Program-made: the position numbers and the translations under genes
In this document: piece after piece, positions 13,001 through 25,000 of the stretch
Numbering within the stretch: position 1 is the first letter of the stretch
Layout of the letters: every line of letters begins with the position of its first letter
DNA from: Shinisaurus crocodilurus
Taxonomy: Eukaryota > Chordata > Lepidosauria > Squamata > Shinisauridae
NCBI GenBank assembly: GCA_021292165.1
Contig: CM037877.1
Span: forward strand, 298,484,726-298,548,725
DNA: 64,000 bases
Direction: 5' to 3'
Notes under the pieces: model-generated
Seen by the model: only the letters and a program-made list of their open reading frames with translations
What the model was told of the DNA's origin: nothing
Database searches by the model: none

Positions 13001-16000
13001 CATTCCGCGGAAGAAAGCCCTTCTCTGCACTGGGCACCCCGTTCGGAAGGTGGCACTCACCTGTTCACACTGCCCGTAGAGGTCGATGAGCACGTAGCAG
13101 GGCCTCGGGATGTCTTGTGCGGCCGTGCCCTGGTCCATCCCGTTGACGTAGAGGTGGAGGCAGTTGCTGGAATCCACCAAGACACCCAGCACCGTCCCCT
13201 CGGGGCAGGTGTCCAGGTTGGGACCATAGTTCTCACAGATCTGCAGCAGAGAGAAAGATGGGAGTTGGGACAACTCATGCTGGCCGGGGATGATGGGAGT
13301 TGTAGGCTAGCACATCTGGAGGGCACCAGGTTGGGGGTGGCGGCTCTGCCGCATCAGAGCTTATCAGGACGAGGGTGTTGGGTTTTGCATAGGCAGAACG
13401 AGATTACCACCTGACATCGAGATTATCACCTGACCTGGTGAGTGTCTCTTGAGTTCAAGTATACAAGGTCTTTGGTCACGAGACATAGTCTCGGGATGAT
13501 GTGACTCAGCAACCTTGAATAGGTTTGGATCAACATGTTGATGAATAGGTTGTACAACTGGGTGAGTAATATCCTATTTATAGGTGGTATAAAGCTAGCA
13601 CACTTGCTGATAGCCTCATTCCTCTTCATCTCTCTTCTCTGCTGCTTGTTCGTCTCGACACGACATGTGTATTGTTCTTGGACTTCACTTCATCTAGCCT
13701 TACCACTGGGGTATAGGATTTGAGTCTGCAATGATGTAGTGAGTAGAGATGCATTGATTGCCTTAATCCCATGTAATTGGGTCTTACAAATAAACTCTTT
13801 AATCTTTATTAACTGCTGTTATCTCCTCCTTCCGCCTGCGTGACTGGGACTGAGGGTCACTGGCTAGGGGAGCTTTTGAACCCGGGTCAGTCCAGCTCTC
13901 ACAGAGGGTGTTTTCTTCCCTTTAATGATTTAGGAACATGCAAACATTAAGAATAATAACCAAGACGTGTCCTGCTTGTGGGTTTCCCACAGGCAGCCAG
14001 TTGGCCACTGTGTGAACGGAATGCTGGACTAGGACGATCTTTGGTCTGATCCAGCATCTGGGCTCTTCTTCTGTTCTTAGTGCCACAAACAAAAGTAATA
14101 CACATTTAAATAATTTTTTTAAAAAAACCCTACAACTAACAAGTATGAACAGACCAAAAAAGAAAACAAAAAACAATACAGAAGCTTCCTAAGCAAAAAG
14201 ACATACTGGCTTTTGCTACATATAACCAATTTATAATTGAAGATAACTTAAAATAAAGAAAGTTACAGTGGACAGGTGAGCCTACCCCAAGCTCAGCACC
14301 TGAGATCTAACATTAGTTGGCTTAAATCTACAGCTCCACAAGGAACGAAAAGGCTCCCAGATGCTTCGAGCTGGTCATTTACCAAAAGGTTTTGTTTCCG
14401 TGGTTTCTTTCAGTGGAATGAACCTGCGTAACATGTTTTTAACTAGTGAACAGGATTGGAGTTAAAGGGAGGAGGGAACAGACAGAGGAGGGAGTCTGTA
14501 CACGGCATCTCTGAAGAGTTTTCCACTGATCCGGAAAAAGTGGCTTGCCTCTATCTGGAGGGGACAGGCAGAATGGAAAAATCTGGATGGACAAGGTCAA
14601 AATTGTTTCCAAAGTTTATTTTTCACGACAGGGGACAGGTCAGAAGCACCACCACTTGGAAAAAGAAAAGCATTGCACAGAACGGCGCTCGCCCGCCTGG
14701 GCCTCATTTCTCTCACCTTGAGGGAGTTGTGGAAGACCGAGTCACGCTGCAACAGCCACGTGGAGCGTTTGAGGGAGCAGGCTGTGGCGGGAAAATTGAG
14801 CCGCTCGGGAGAGCTGCCGATGACCCCCAGCGAGAGCGAAGAGGTCCACTGCTGATTCAGGGAATCTATCTGGAACTAAAACAGACAGAGAGGAGGTGAG
14901 CGGCGAGCTCTTGCCACAAGGGGGGGGGGGGGAGAAACGCACACAAGCCTCCACCCCAGCGTGCGCAGCCCCAGGCTTCCTTAATGTGGGGGGGAGCATC
15001 CCCCCCAAATACCTTCTTCCCCTCCCACATGTCACATGCGCACTGGCATATATGCAGCCGGCACCAATGAAATCGCATCTGTCGAACAAAGCCGGCAGGC
15101 GTTACTGCCCGTGACGCTACTTCCTTTCTAGCCAGGAAGTCATTACGGGCAAAGGTCTCACATAAAGTCTCCCTTTGGAAGAGCCAGTAACCAGGGCCCA
15201 GGCGACGGCTGGGGGGGTCACCTGACGCGGCAGCACCACTACAGACCCAGGGCCAGCCTGAGGTGGGAGACAAGGAGGACCCCCGACCTGAGGGCACTTT
15301 GCCAACCTTCCCCAACTTGTTGCCCACCAGGCGTGTTGGGCTGCAACTCCATTGGCATGGCACGCTGGCTGGGGATGATGGGAGTTGCAGCCCAACACGT
15401 CTGGAGGGCACCAGGTTGGGGAAGGCTAGATTAAATGTTTAAGGTTAAACACTTGTGAAATAATTCCTCCCACACCAAAATAATATTTTTTTTAAAAAAT
15501 GGAAGGGGAAAGATCCGTGCCGACACTGCGTGGCCTTCTCTCCTTGGACCTGGAAGTAACGGGTACTAATGCAAACGTACACCTGCCCTTCGCCCCATGG
15601 ACCCCACACGGGAAGCAGCGAATCCGAGCCCGTGATTGGATCATCTTGTTCCCAGAGGGGTGGCCACATTCCTCCGTCACACCAACACCAAAGAATCTTG
15701 TGACACCTTAAAAATCAGCGACGGAGAACGTCTGGCCCGTGGGCCTAATCCGGTCTCCGGAGGTATCCCATGCGGCCTGCCGAGCCTCCTCGGGGGTGTG
15801 ACGTGGCCTTCTGTGAGTGGAGATACAAGCGGGGACTGTGTGGCACGGCGCTTGGGCGAGCAACGCGCAAGGGGGCCCCTGCTGTTACCTCCCGTCGCAG
15901 TGGGGAAACTGGCCGAGACCCTTCACGCCACCCCCAGGAGGATGGGCGGTGCCGAGCCCCCGGCTTCACACCACACTGCACCTTCCCCCAACGGGCGGAG

Positions 16001-19000
16001 CCACCCCGGGTGAGGCGGCGGGTGGAGCCAGCTCAGTTGGGCTGGCTTGGCTGCAGGAAGGCTTCCCCCAGCTGAGGAAAACCTGCATGCAACAAAGCCG
16101 GGCCCCAGCTGAAGAGCTGGCTGAAGCGTCGCCCGGGGTCCGGATGACGCCCGGGGCATGGCCATGCCTCCCCACCCCCCCATCATCTGGCCCACAAAGG
16201 GTAAGTTGTGTGTGGGGGTCTACCTTAAAGACGAATACACCTGTTATGGTGTAAGCGTCAGTCAACTGTTAGTAGCTAAGTCGGCCCTTTCTCTGGCCAC
16301 ACGCTCCTTCTTCCGGACCACCAGCTGCTTTCTGGTTTCCCAGCCTCTGTGCAGTTTCTCCCCCCCGCCTCATTTTAAAAGGCTTAATTACTGGCAGGAA
16401 GAGCTAAGCTAAGATATGCAGATATTTTGGGCCCGCCCCTTTTGCCTTTGGCCCCACCCACCACTGGAACGCAGCCCCCGAGAGCTTCTCTGAAATGGAA
16501 TCCAGCCCTCGGGCCGAAAGAGGTTTCGCACCCCTGCTTTAAGGTGCCACAGGACTCTTCGTTATCGCCCTCTTCACATGCTTTCCTTTCCATCCTGAGC
16601 TCTCTTCCAGGAAGACAACCCAAAAAAGGACGCGGGCCCCAAAAAGGAAGCCGTGGGACCCAGCCCCACCTGGAAGAGCTGCTGCTGAGGCAGTGGTTGA
16701 GCCACGACCACAATGCCCTGGTTGTAGCTAGAGACCCGGGTTGCCGTCAGGTTGCTGTTGGAGAGGAGGATGTTCTTGCCGTGGTTCTCCAGGAACTCCA
16801 TGGAAGAGGTCACGGCTGGCACGTCATTCTCGCACTGGGAGAGGGGGGAAATGCATCTCCGTGAGGACAGGAAGGGCTGCCTGCAGGGGCATCGTCTTCA
16901 TTGGCTTAAAACACCAGCCTCTAGCTGGGCGTCTCTCTCTACCGCCCATCTTTTCCCCGTATGTTCTCCCGGCCCTGGAATTTCTGCTCAGTTCCTGTCT
17001 TCCTCCCCTCTTTTAACACACATTTCACAGCCTTTAAGGCAGCCTTCCCCAGCCAGGTACCCTCCAGAGGTGTTGGGACTCCAACTCCCAGGGGGATTCT
17101 GGGAGTTGCAGTCCCAACACCTCTGGAGGGCACCCGGCTGGGGAAGGCTGCCTTCAGGACTCGCAACTTTTCAAAGGTAAAGCCAAATGCCCATTTATTG
17201 CATAGGTTTTTCAGCTGCCTCTGAGGCAAAGCCTTCTGAGGCAGCTACCAAGGAACGATTTATTAGAACAGCAGCAACATACAAACAACTGTGTCCACCA
17301 CAAACCATGAATGGCAGCAAGAAGAAAAAAACAAACAAACAATAATGCAGCAACAGAAATATAAAACCGAGCAGCAAAATGAAGTCACCCACGAGAAGGC
17401 AAAATGTCTTCCCTTGGAGGGTGAAAAAATCATTACCGCCCCAATACTCAGTCTCAGTCCCTGGAAGTTGGGCTGAGCAATTCCAGACGACACAGTTTTG
17501 AGGGAGGCCTTCTCTATCCTCACTTTGGGCGCTTAAACTCTTTCTTCTTTGTATAGACAACAATTTATTGGCAATTTATTTATTCAGTGAGCTCCGGTGT
17601 TCTCAAGATGCTAAAATGATGGGGCGGTCCGTCAAGGCACGGAAACACCCACCCACCCCCAGCCGAGCTGTGGCGGAAGAGAACGGCAGCTTCGCCCGAC
17701 CCAGTTTGGGGTCCCGTCAGGGGCTTAGTGGGGGAAGAAACGGGGGCCGGCCCACCCCCCGGGAATTCTTTATTTCAAGCGCTCACCGGCGTGGTCTCCT
17801 CTTCCTCCTCTTCCTCGCTGTAGGGCTCCGAGGCAACCGAGGGGGGCTTGGTGCCATCCGCCTCTTCCAGCGCGGTGGAGCTGACGATGGAAACGGACGT
17901 GACGCGGCCATAGAGATCCAACACCACGTAGACGTTCTGCGGGGGGCAGAGACAGGAAGTTGCACGTGGGGGGGCAAGGAAGGCGTTTGCCCGAAGGAAT
18001 CCCTTTGGCTCTCTGAAAGTGAGTTCTGCCCCTTTGGGCGGCCCCCACCCTCCTCTCAGGACACCTCCTCTCTCCCTGCCTGATGGAGCTGGCGTCTTGC
18101 TTCCTTCCCACAGTGCTCAGCGGAGGCCTACGGAAGCCCCCCCAAGCAGCGCGTGAAGGTCACCCGCCTCCAGGGCTTCCGTGTGACTGGCATTTGGAGT
18201 AGACTGCCTCGTAATAGGGGAGCTGCAGAAAGGCCAAGAGCAACCCCGCCTCCATTTTGGCTAGCCCCGCTTTCAGGCCATCTAAGCTACTGCCCACCCT
18301 CGTCTCTTGTGGCAGCAGCAGCTCCGCCCTGTCGTCCTCTTCCCTAGCCGAAATGAAGTCTGAAGGACAGGAACGGAGACCGGCAGCAGCGGTTCTCCGG
18401 GGTTCCAGGCAGGAGTCATCGGCAGCCCTCCCTGGGGAGGCTGCCGGGGCATGAGCCGGGGCTCTAGCGGGATGTGGAACTGCTCCTCCTCCCTCAACGG
18501 TCATCACCATCAGCCGTTCCAGCAGGCCGTACAGAGCGAGAAGCAGGGAAATGCCACCAGACCAGCTGAAAGACTCCTTAATTTATTTTCCTTTTCCTTC
18601 TCCATCCCTTTTTTCCTTGTGTGCCGTGTCTTTTTAGACCGTAAGCCCGCGGGCAGGGACTGCCTTGTTTTACTGGCTGCACGTAAGACACCCTGGGAGC
18701 CTTTTTAGTTTGAGGAGTGGCATAGATATAGACCAGTGTTCTATATATACCAGCATAGCTGGCTGGGGCATGCCAGGAGTTGTAGGCCAAAAACATCTGG
18801 GGACCCAAGGTTGGAGAACACTGGTATAGACAGACAGTTTGCTCCCTTGTTAGCCTGAGCTCTGCTCTAAGATCCCTCAGCAAAGTGCAGCAGGACACAA
18901 CAGCAACAATGACTGAATCAAATTTGCATCACGCACTTACCAAAGTGTGTGCAAATAACTAGAGAAGGGAACGGAGAGAGAATACATCTCCTGGGCTGAC

Positions 19001-22000
19001 TGGCAAACCGCTTTCGCTGGGGGCATGCCGCCGCAGCCTCTTACCTTGGCCACGCCTGTCGCCGCCGGCCCCATGTCCTCCCCGTCGATCAAGATGTGCA
19101 TGGTGTCATCGGTGCCACGTTTCACGCCCACGCGGCTCCCCACCTGGCGAGAGAGCAGGGCTCATTGCCACACCCAACAGAGCCCTCGACAGCTCATCCT
19201 CGCGGTCGCTACGGGGCGGGTCGCAACGGACTTTGGCGGGACCGATGCGAAGGGTGTGTGTGTCAGGGTTACCACTCAAATTTCATTTCCCATTTCCCCG
19301 AGTTGCCCTGCCCAGCTTTCGTCAATTTCCCCGACCACCATTCCAAAATAACCCCAAGTTAAAAGAATTCACAGGGTATGTTAAATTAAATAACAGTTTT
19401 ATTAAATGGTTTAGAACTACAGAAGTACTGAAAGGCATTTTTTTTTTTTTTGGGTCAAGATAGGAGCTTCAATATATAAGCTTCTTTAAACATTGAGACT
19501 GGGTTTGCGCGACACGACAACCCACTGTGGTTTATAAGCCACGGTGGGTTGTCGTGTCATGCAAACCTGGGACGGGTTTTGTCAGGGTGGCTTATTTTGG
19601 GGTTATAAGCCACCCTGAAGAGCCACGGCCTGTAGTGAGGTCTGTCTGACTGGGGCTGTTGGGATTTGTAGTCCCGACACATCTGGAGGGGTGCCGGGTT
19701 GGGGGGAAGGCTGCTCTACTGTGAGGAAAACTCTGGTTAAAGAAACAACTACGCTAACCGGCGCAATCTTAAAAAAAAAAATAATAATACAGAGAAATGT
19801 TTCCCGTGAACGCCAGATATGAGCCCAGCCAGATTCCAAGCGAATGGTCTTCCTGGCGTCTCCTCCTTGCATACCCAAGGAACAGACACCCCTGGCAGCC
19901 TCCAGTAACCCCCCCCCCCGGCCCTTCCCCGGCACTCACCCCGAGGCGCTCCAGCGAACACCCGTAGTTCTGCTTCTGCAGGAGGCCATTGCGACGCACC
20001 TCGGAGCCCGTCACCAGCCACGTCACCTTGGAGCGGAGCTCTAGGATGGACGACGGCAGCCCCCGTGACCGTGTACGGGGCGTCCAAGGGCAGCAGGGTG
20101 GTCAAGCCCACGTGCACCGACCCGGACCACTTCTCGTCCAGCTCGTCGATCTTCACCTGCGCGGTGAAAGGATTCAAGGGTAAATATGCGCGATCTCTCT
20201 TAGTGGGGTGAGAGTGGAAGACTGAGTTAAACTATGGGATTCACTTCCACAAGATGGGAGTGACGGCCACCGATTTGGACGGCTTTAAAAGGGGGGTTGG
20301 ACAAATTCACGGAGGAGGAGGAGAAGGCGATCAATGGCGACTAGTCCTGACTGGCTATATGCTTCCTCCAGTATCAGAGGCAGTCTGCCTACGTACACCA
20401 GTTGCTGGGGAACATGGGCGGGAGGGTGCTGTTGCACTCAGGTCCTCCTGCTTGTGGGTTTCCTGTGGGCAGCTGCTTGGCCACTGGGGGAACAGAACGC
20501 TGGACTAGATGGACTCTTGGTCTGATCCAGCATCAGGGCTCTTCTTGTGTTCTTATGAACGGCCACGATGGAATGGGAGATTCTCTCTGCCCCCCCCACC
20601 CCCAACTCAGGGACGGGTGCATAGCTTCTGGGCATTCCTGCAGGGAGAGGGGCTTAGGCTCCAAGCCCCACACCCTGGAGGAATCGCCTCGGAGGGCATC
20701 CCCCCCCCCCCGCTGTTACCTCCACTCCGAGATTGGAGATAACTGTGTGGATTCCCCGGCCGGGGTGCGGGATTATCTCTGATCTTGGACAGCAGCAGGG
20801 ATGCGGGGCGGCCCGGGAGGAACAGTTCCGTGCTTCCTTCCGGCACAAGGGGGAAAGGGCGTGATGTCGGGGTGGGCAGGTGCCGCCAGGGTGCGAGGCC
20901 ACACCCCCTGATGTCATCTGGCCTGTGGTGGGCCTGGTGAGGGGGCAATGCAGCCCCCCCACCCTTAACTGCAGTTCTGAACCCCTGCCTTAGGGGGATA
21001 TCCTGCTTTTAAAATCATGGAAGATCCCCAGGGGTGCCTCTGCCAGCTGCACCAGTTTCGGACTCATCACAGTGCCACAAGCAGGACATGAGCGTGGGAG
21101 CACCCTCCCGCCCATGTTCCCCAGTGACTGGGATTGAAAGGCTCCCTCTGATACTGGAGGGAATATACAGCCATCTTGACTGGTAGCCATTGCTGGCCTC
21201 CTCCACCGCCATGGCGCAGCCTAACCCAGCCTTCCCCAGCCAGGCACCCTCCAGGTGCCACCCTCCAATGCTCATCATCCCCAGCCAGTCTGCAGATGAT
21301 GGGAGTTGGCAGTCCAAGCTCTCTGAAGGGCGCCCGGTTGGGGAAGGCTGGCCCAATCCATCTTTCAAAGCAGTGGTGGGCAACTTGTGGCACTCCAGAT
21401 GTTATATACCACTCCCATCATCTGTGACCATTGGCCATGCTGGCTGGGGCTTATGGGAGTTGCAATTCAAAACATCTGGTGGACACCAGGCTGCCTACCC
21501 GTTTTAAAGCCTTCACTGCCTTTTTTTAGTTGATGATAATTCCATAGTTTAACTCTGTAACGTGTGAAGAAATCCTTCTTTGATCTGTCCTGAATCTCTC
21601 ACCATTCAGCTTCATGGGGTGACCCGGTTGGGTTCTAGTCTGATGTGAGAGGGAGAAAAATGTCTCTCTGTCCACTTTCTCCACACCGTGCAGAATTTTG
21701 TACACCTCTCTCATGTCTCCCCTGACTCCCCTTTTTTCTAAACTAAACAAACCCAGCTGCTGTGACTTTTCCTCATAGGGGACTTCCGCCAGCCCGATTA
21801 TTTGGGTGGCCCTTTCCAGCTCAGCAATATCGCCTTTGAGATGCGCTGACCAGGACTGCATGTCCTGCCACATATTCCAAGCGCAGTTGCACCATAGATT
21901 TGTACAGAGGCATGACGATATTGGCAGATTCTAATATCTGCGGATTGGGCGGACTGAACCCAGGATCTTCTGCACAAGTGTACTCTACCCTATACAGCCA

Positions 22001-25000
22001 TCAGGAGTAGAAGCCATTGGTGGCCTTATCCTCCATAAATTTGACAGATCCCCTTTTAAAGCCCCCTAAGTTGGTAGCCATGTTGGGTGTCGGCAAAGAA
22101 AAAGATCTTTCTGTTTATCTGTCCTGAATCTCCCACCGATCAGTTTCATGGGGCGACCCCGTTGGGTTCTAGGATTAGGGGAGAGGGAGGAAAACGTCTC
22201 ACTAGCCACTTTCTCCACCCCAGGCATCATTCTGTGCACCTCTGTCATGTCCCCCCTAATTTAACTTTTTTATAAGATAAAAAGCTCCCAAACGTTGTAA
22301 CCTTTCCTCCTAACGAAGTCGCTCCAGCCCCTTCCTCATTTTGGGTGCCCTTTTCTACATCTTCTCCAGCTCTGCACTATCCCTTTTGAGGTGCAGGAAC
22401 CAGAACCGCCCACCGTATTCCACGCACCACCAATTTATATAAAGGCATTTGGATTCGGGCACGTTTGTGTCCGACCCTTTTCCCAATGATCCCCAACGTG
22501 GGACTTGACCCGGTCACGTGTCTCACACACGCGCACACGCACACACACCCCTCGCACCTCAAAGATTTCATCCGTCTTCAGTTCCTTCATGCTGAAGACG
22601 ATACCGTGGCAGTAGCTGGCCACCCGCACGGCCCGGCACCCGTCATCCTGGAAAGCCACGTTCTTGCCGCAGCTGCTGTGGAAACGGTGGGTCACCCCAG
22701 GAACTGGAACGGGAAAACGGCAGTCAACGGCCGCCTCTGTGCTCGGAACGGAGGAACGGTGGCGCAGCGGCCTCTCTGGTGGAAGCGGGGCTGCGGCAAG
22801 AGGGAAGGCAAGGAATCCTCGGCCAGAGAGCAGCCGGCTGGCGGGGGGGGGGGGGGCTCACCTGGCGAGTGGATAGGGAAGGACTTCTCCGTGATGTTGC
22901 TGGTGGACAGGCTGTTGTCCATGGGCCCCGTGGCACTGGTGATAGAAACCTGGACGCACTGGCCATAGAGATCCACCACGGCATAGACCTCTGCACCAGT
23001 GGAGGGAAAGGAAGAAGAAAAGGGGTGGGGTGGGGTGGGAGGGACTGGGTGAGTGCAAGAGGCCAGCAGCCCCGGGCGAGCCCCTTTGAATCCATCCACA
23101 CCCACTCCGGAAAAGCAGGGGTGCAGGATCTCAGGCCTGGGGGCGAAATCCAGCCGCCTGGGGGCGAAATCCGGCCGCCTGGGGGCGAAATCCGGCCGCC
23201 TGGGGGCGAAATCCGGCCGCCTGGGGGCGAAATCCGGCCCTCTGGGGGCGAAATCCGGCCCTCTGGGGACCCCCGGCCTCAGTGGTTTCCCAGCTTTTGT
23301 GCAGCTTTTGCCCCCATCCCAAACGGTTGAAATGCCTCTCCTTAGTTACTGGCAGGAAGAGCTTTAAGTTAAAATATGTCAGCACTATTTTTTGGTATTT
23401 TGGCCTCAACCCACCACCGGCACATGGCCTCCGAGAGCTTCTCCACAGTGCAATCCGGGCTGAAACCCGTTCGCAAGCCAATTTCAACCAAAAGTACTCC
23501 CAGGAAAGAGCGAAAGGGACCCCTGCGCTGGCCCCTCTCCCCCTCCGCTTTCTGTCCCTCCGGAGTGGCCCTTATGGAGGCTCACAAGCAAGGCATGATG
23601 GGAATATCAACCTGCCCGTTCACTGAGATCCACAGATCAGGGTCTCCTAGTAGTGACACCTCCTGCAAAGGTTCCTCCGACAGCAACCGGAGAGGTCCTT
23701 TTCTGTGGTGGCACCCCACCTTTGGAATGCGCCCCCTGCTGCAATGCGACAGACACCGCCCTTGACGGTGTTTTGGCACTTATTAAAAATCTATCTGTAT
23801 ACCTGGGCATTTGCTGATTTTAATACCTAGCTGGGTGGATTTGTTGTTTTGTATCTTTGTGTTTTATTTTAATTGTTGCTTTAGTCGCAGTGTTCTCCAA
23901 CCTTGGGTCCCCAGATGTTTTTGGCCTACAACTCCCAGCATGCCCCAGCCAGCGCCCAAGGTTGGAGAACACTGCAAGTTTAGTGCATCTTGTACACTGC
24001 CCTGTGATTTGATAATGAAGGGCAGTACAGAAATATTGTAAGCAAGTGAATTTTAAAAATGGCATCCCTCCCCAATGTCTTCTTCCCGCCCTTTGAAATC
24101 CTTTTGCCAAGGCCCCCCACTGCACAGACGCCGTTAGCTTGGTCGCGCACCCGGCCGCCCACCCGCTGCAGGAAGTTTTGAGACTGACTTGTTTTGTGCT
24201 TGACTCGCAACTGTGCAGCCCTCCTTTGCTTCTCTCTCTGGGCTGCGGGTGTTTCCTTAAACTAAGAAGTCCTTCCTTAAGACAATCTTGCCCAGTGAAC
24301 ATCTGACAGTCTCCTTTTCCAGCATGTCCCCCATCAAGGGGGACGTTTTGGTTCTCCTGCTCCCCGCCAGCTGCTGCTGGTCCTTTGTGTTGTGAGCACC
24401 TAAGGCTGCCACTGGCACAACACCGGGGGTGTGTGTGTGTCCCCCTTGACCGGCAAGTTCTCCAGACAGCTGGCCAAAGTGCTCCCTTCTCTCTTCCATC
24501 CCACCACCATCCCAGGTGATGGTTCGTACCCTTTCCTGGCGGCAGCCCCGAGCAGGCCACTCCCTGGTCCACGCCATTGATGAAGTAGTGCAAGTCGCCC
24601 TTGGCCGTGCGCATCATGCCAATGCGCGAGCCTGTGGTCAGCGAGTCCAAGTCGCAGCCATAGTTGTTGCGCATGGTGTTCCCGTCCTGCATGATGGCCG
24701 TGCCGCTGGGAAGGAGAGAGAGGAAACAACCCGATTATTCCTTTGAAGTCGTTTTGACCCCCTCCCCAGCCAGAAAGGGCTCTAGGAGCGGCTTACATAT
24801 AATCAGTAAAACAAGGCAGTCCCTGCCCCCACAGACTTACAATCTAAGATGACATGACACACAAGGGAAAAGGAAAGAGGAGGGAAGAGGGAAAAAGAAT
24901 CAAGTCTTTCAAGCAGGGGTGAAAAAATTACCCTACTCCCCCCTCTCTTCTCCCTAGGTGCAGCCCCTCTGCAAGGGTGGACATTTAAGAAATGGGGGTG

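Noticed and set aside
23053..23487. Repetitive 7-residue protein frame (GAKSGRL unit)
   Set aside because: Translation of the 21-bp minisatellite; 21 is a multiple of 3, so the open frame is automatic.
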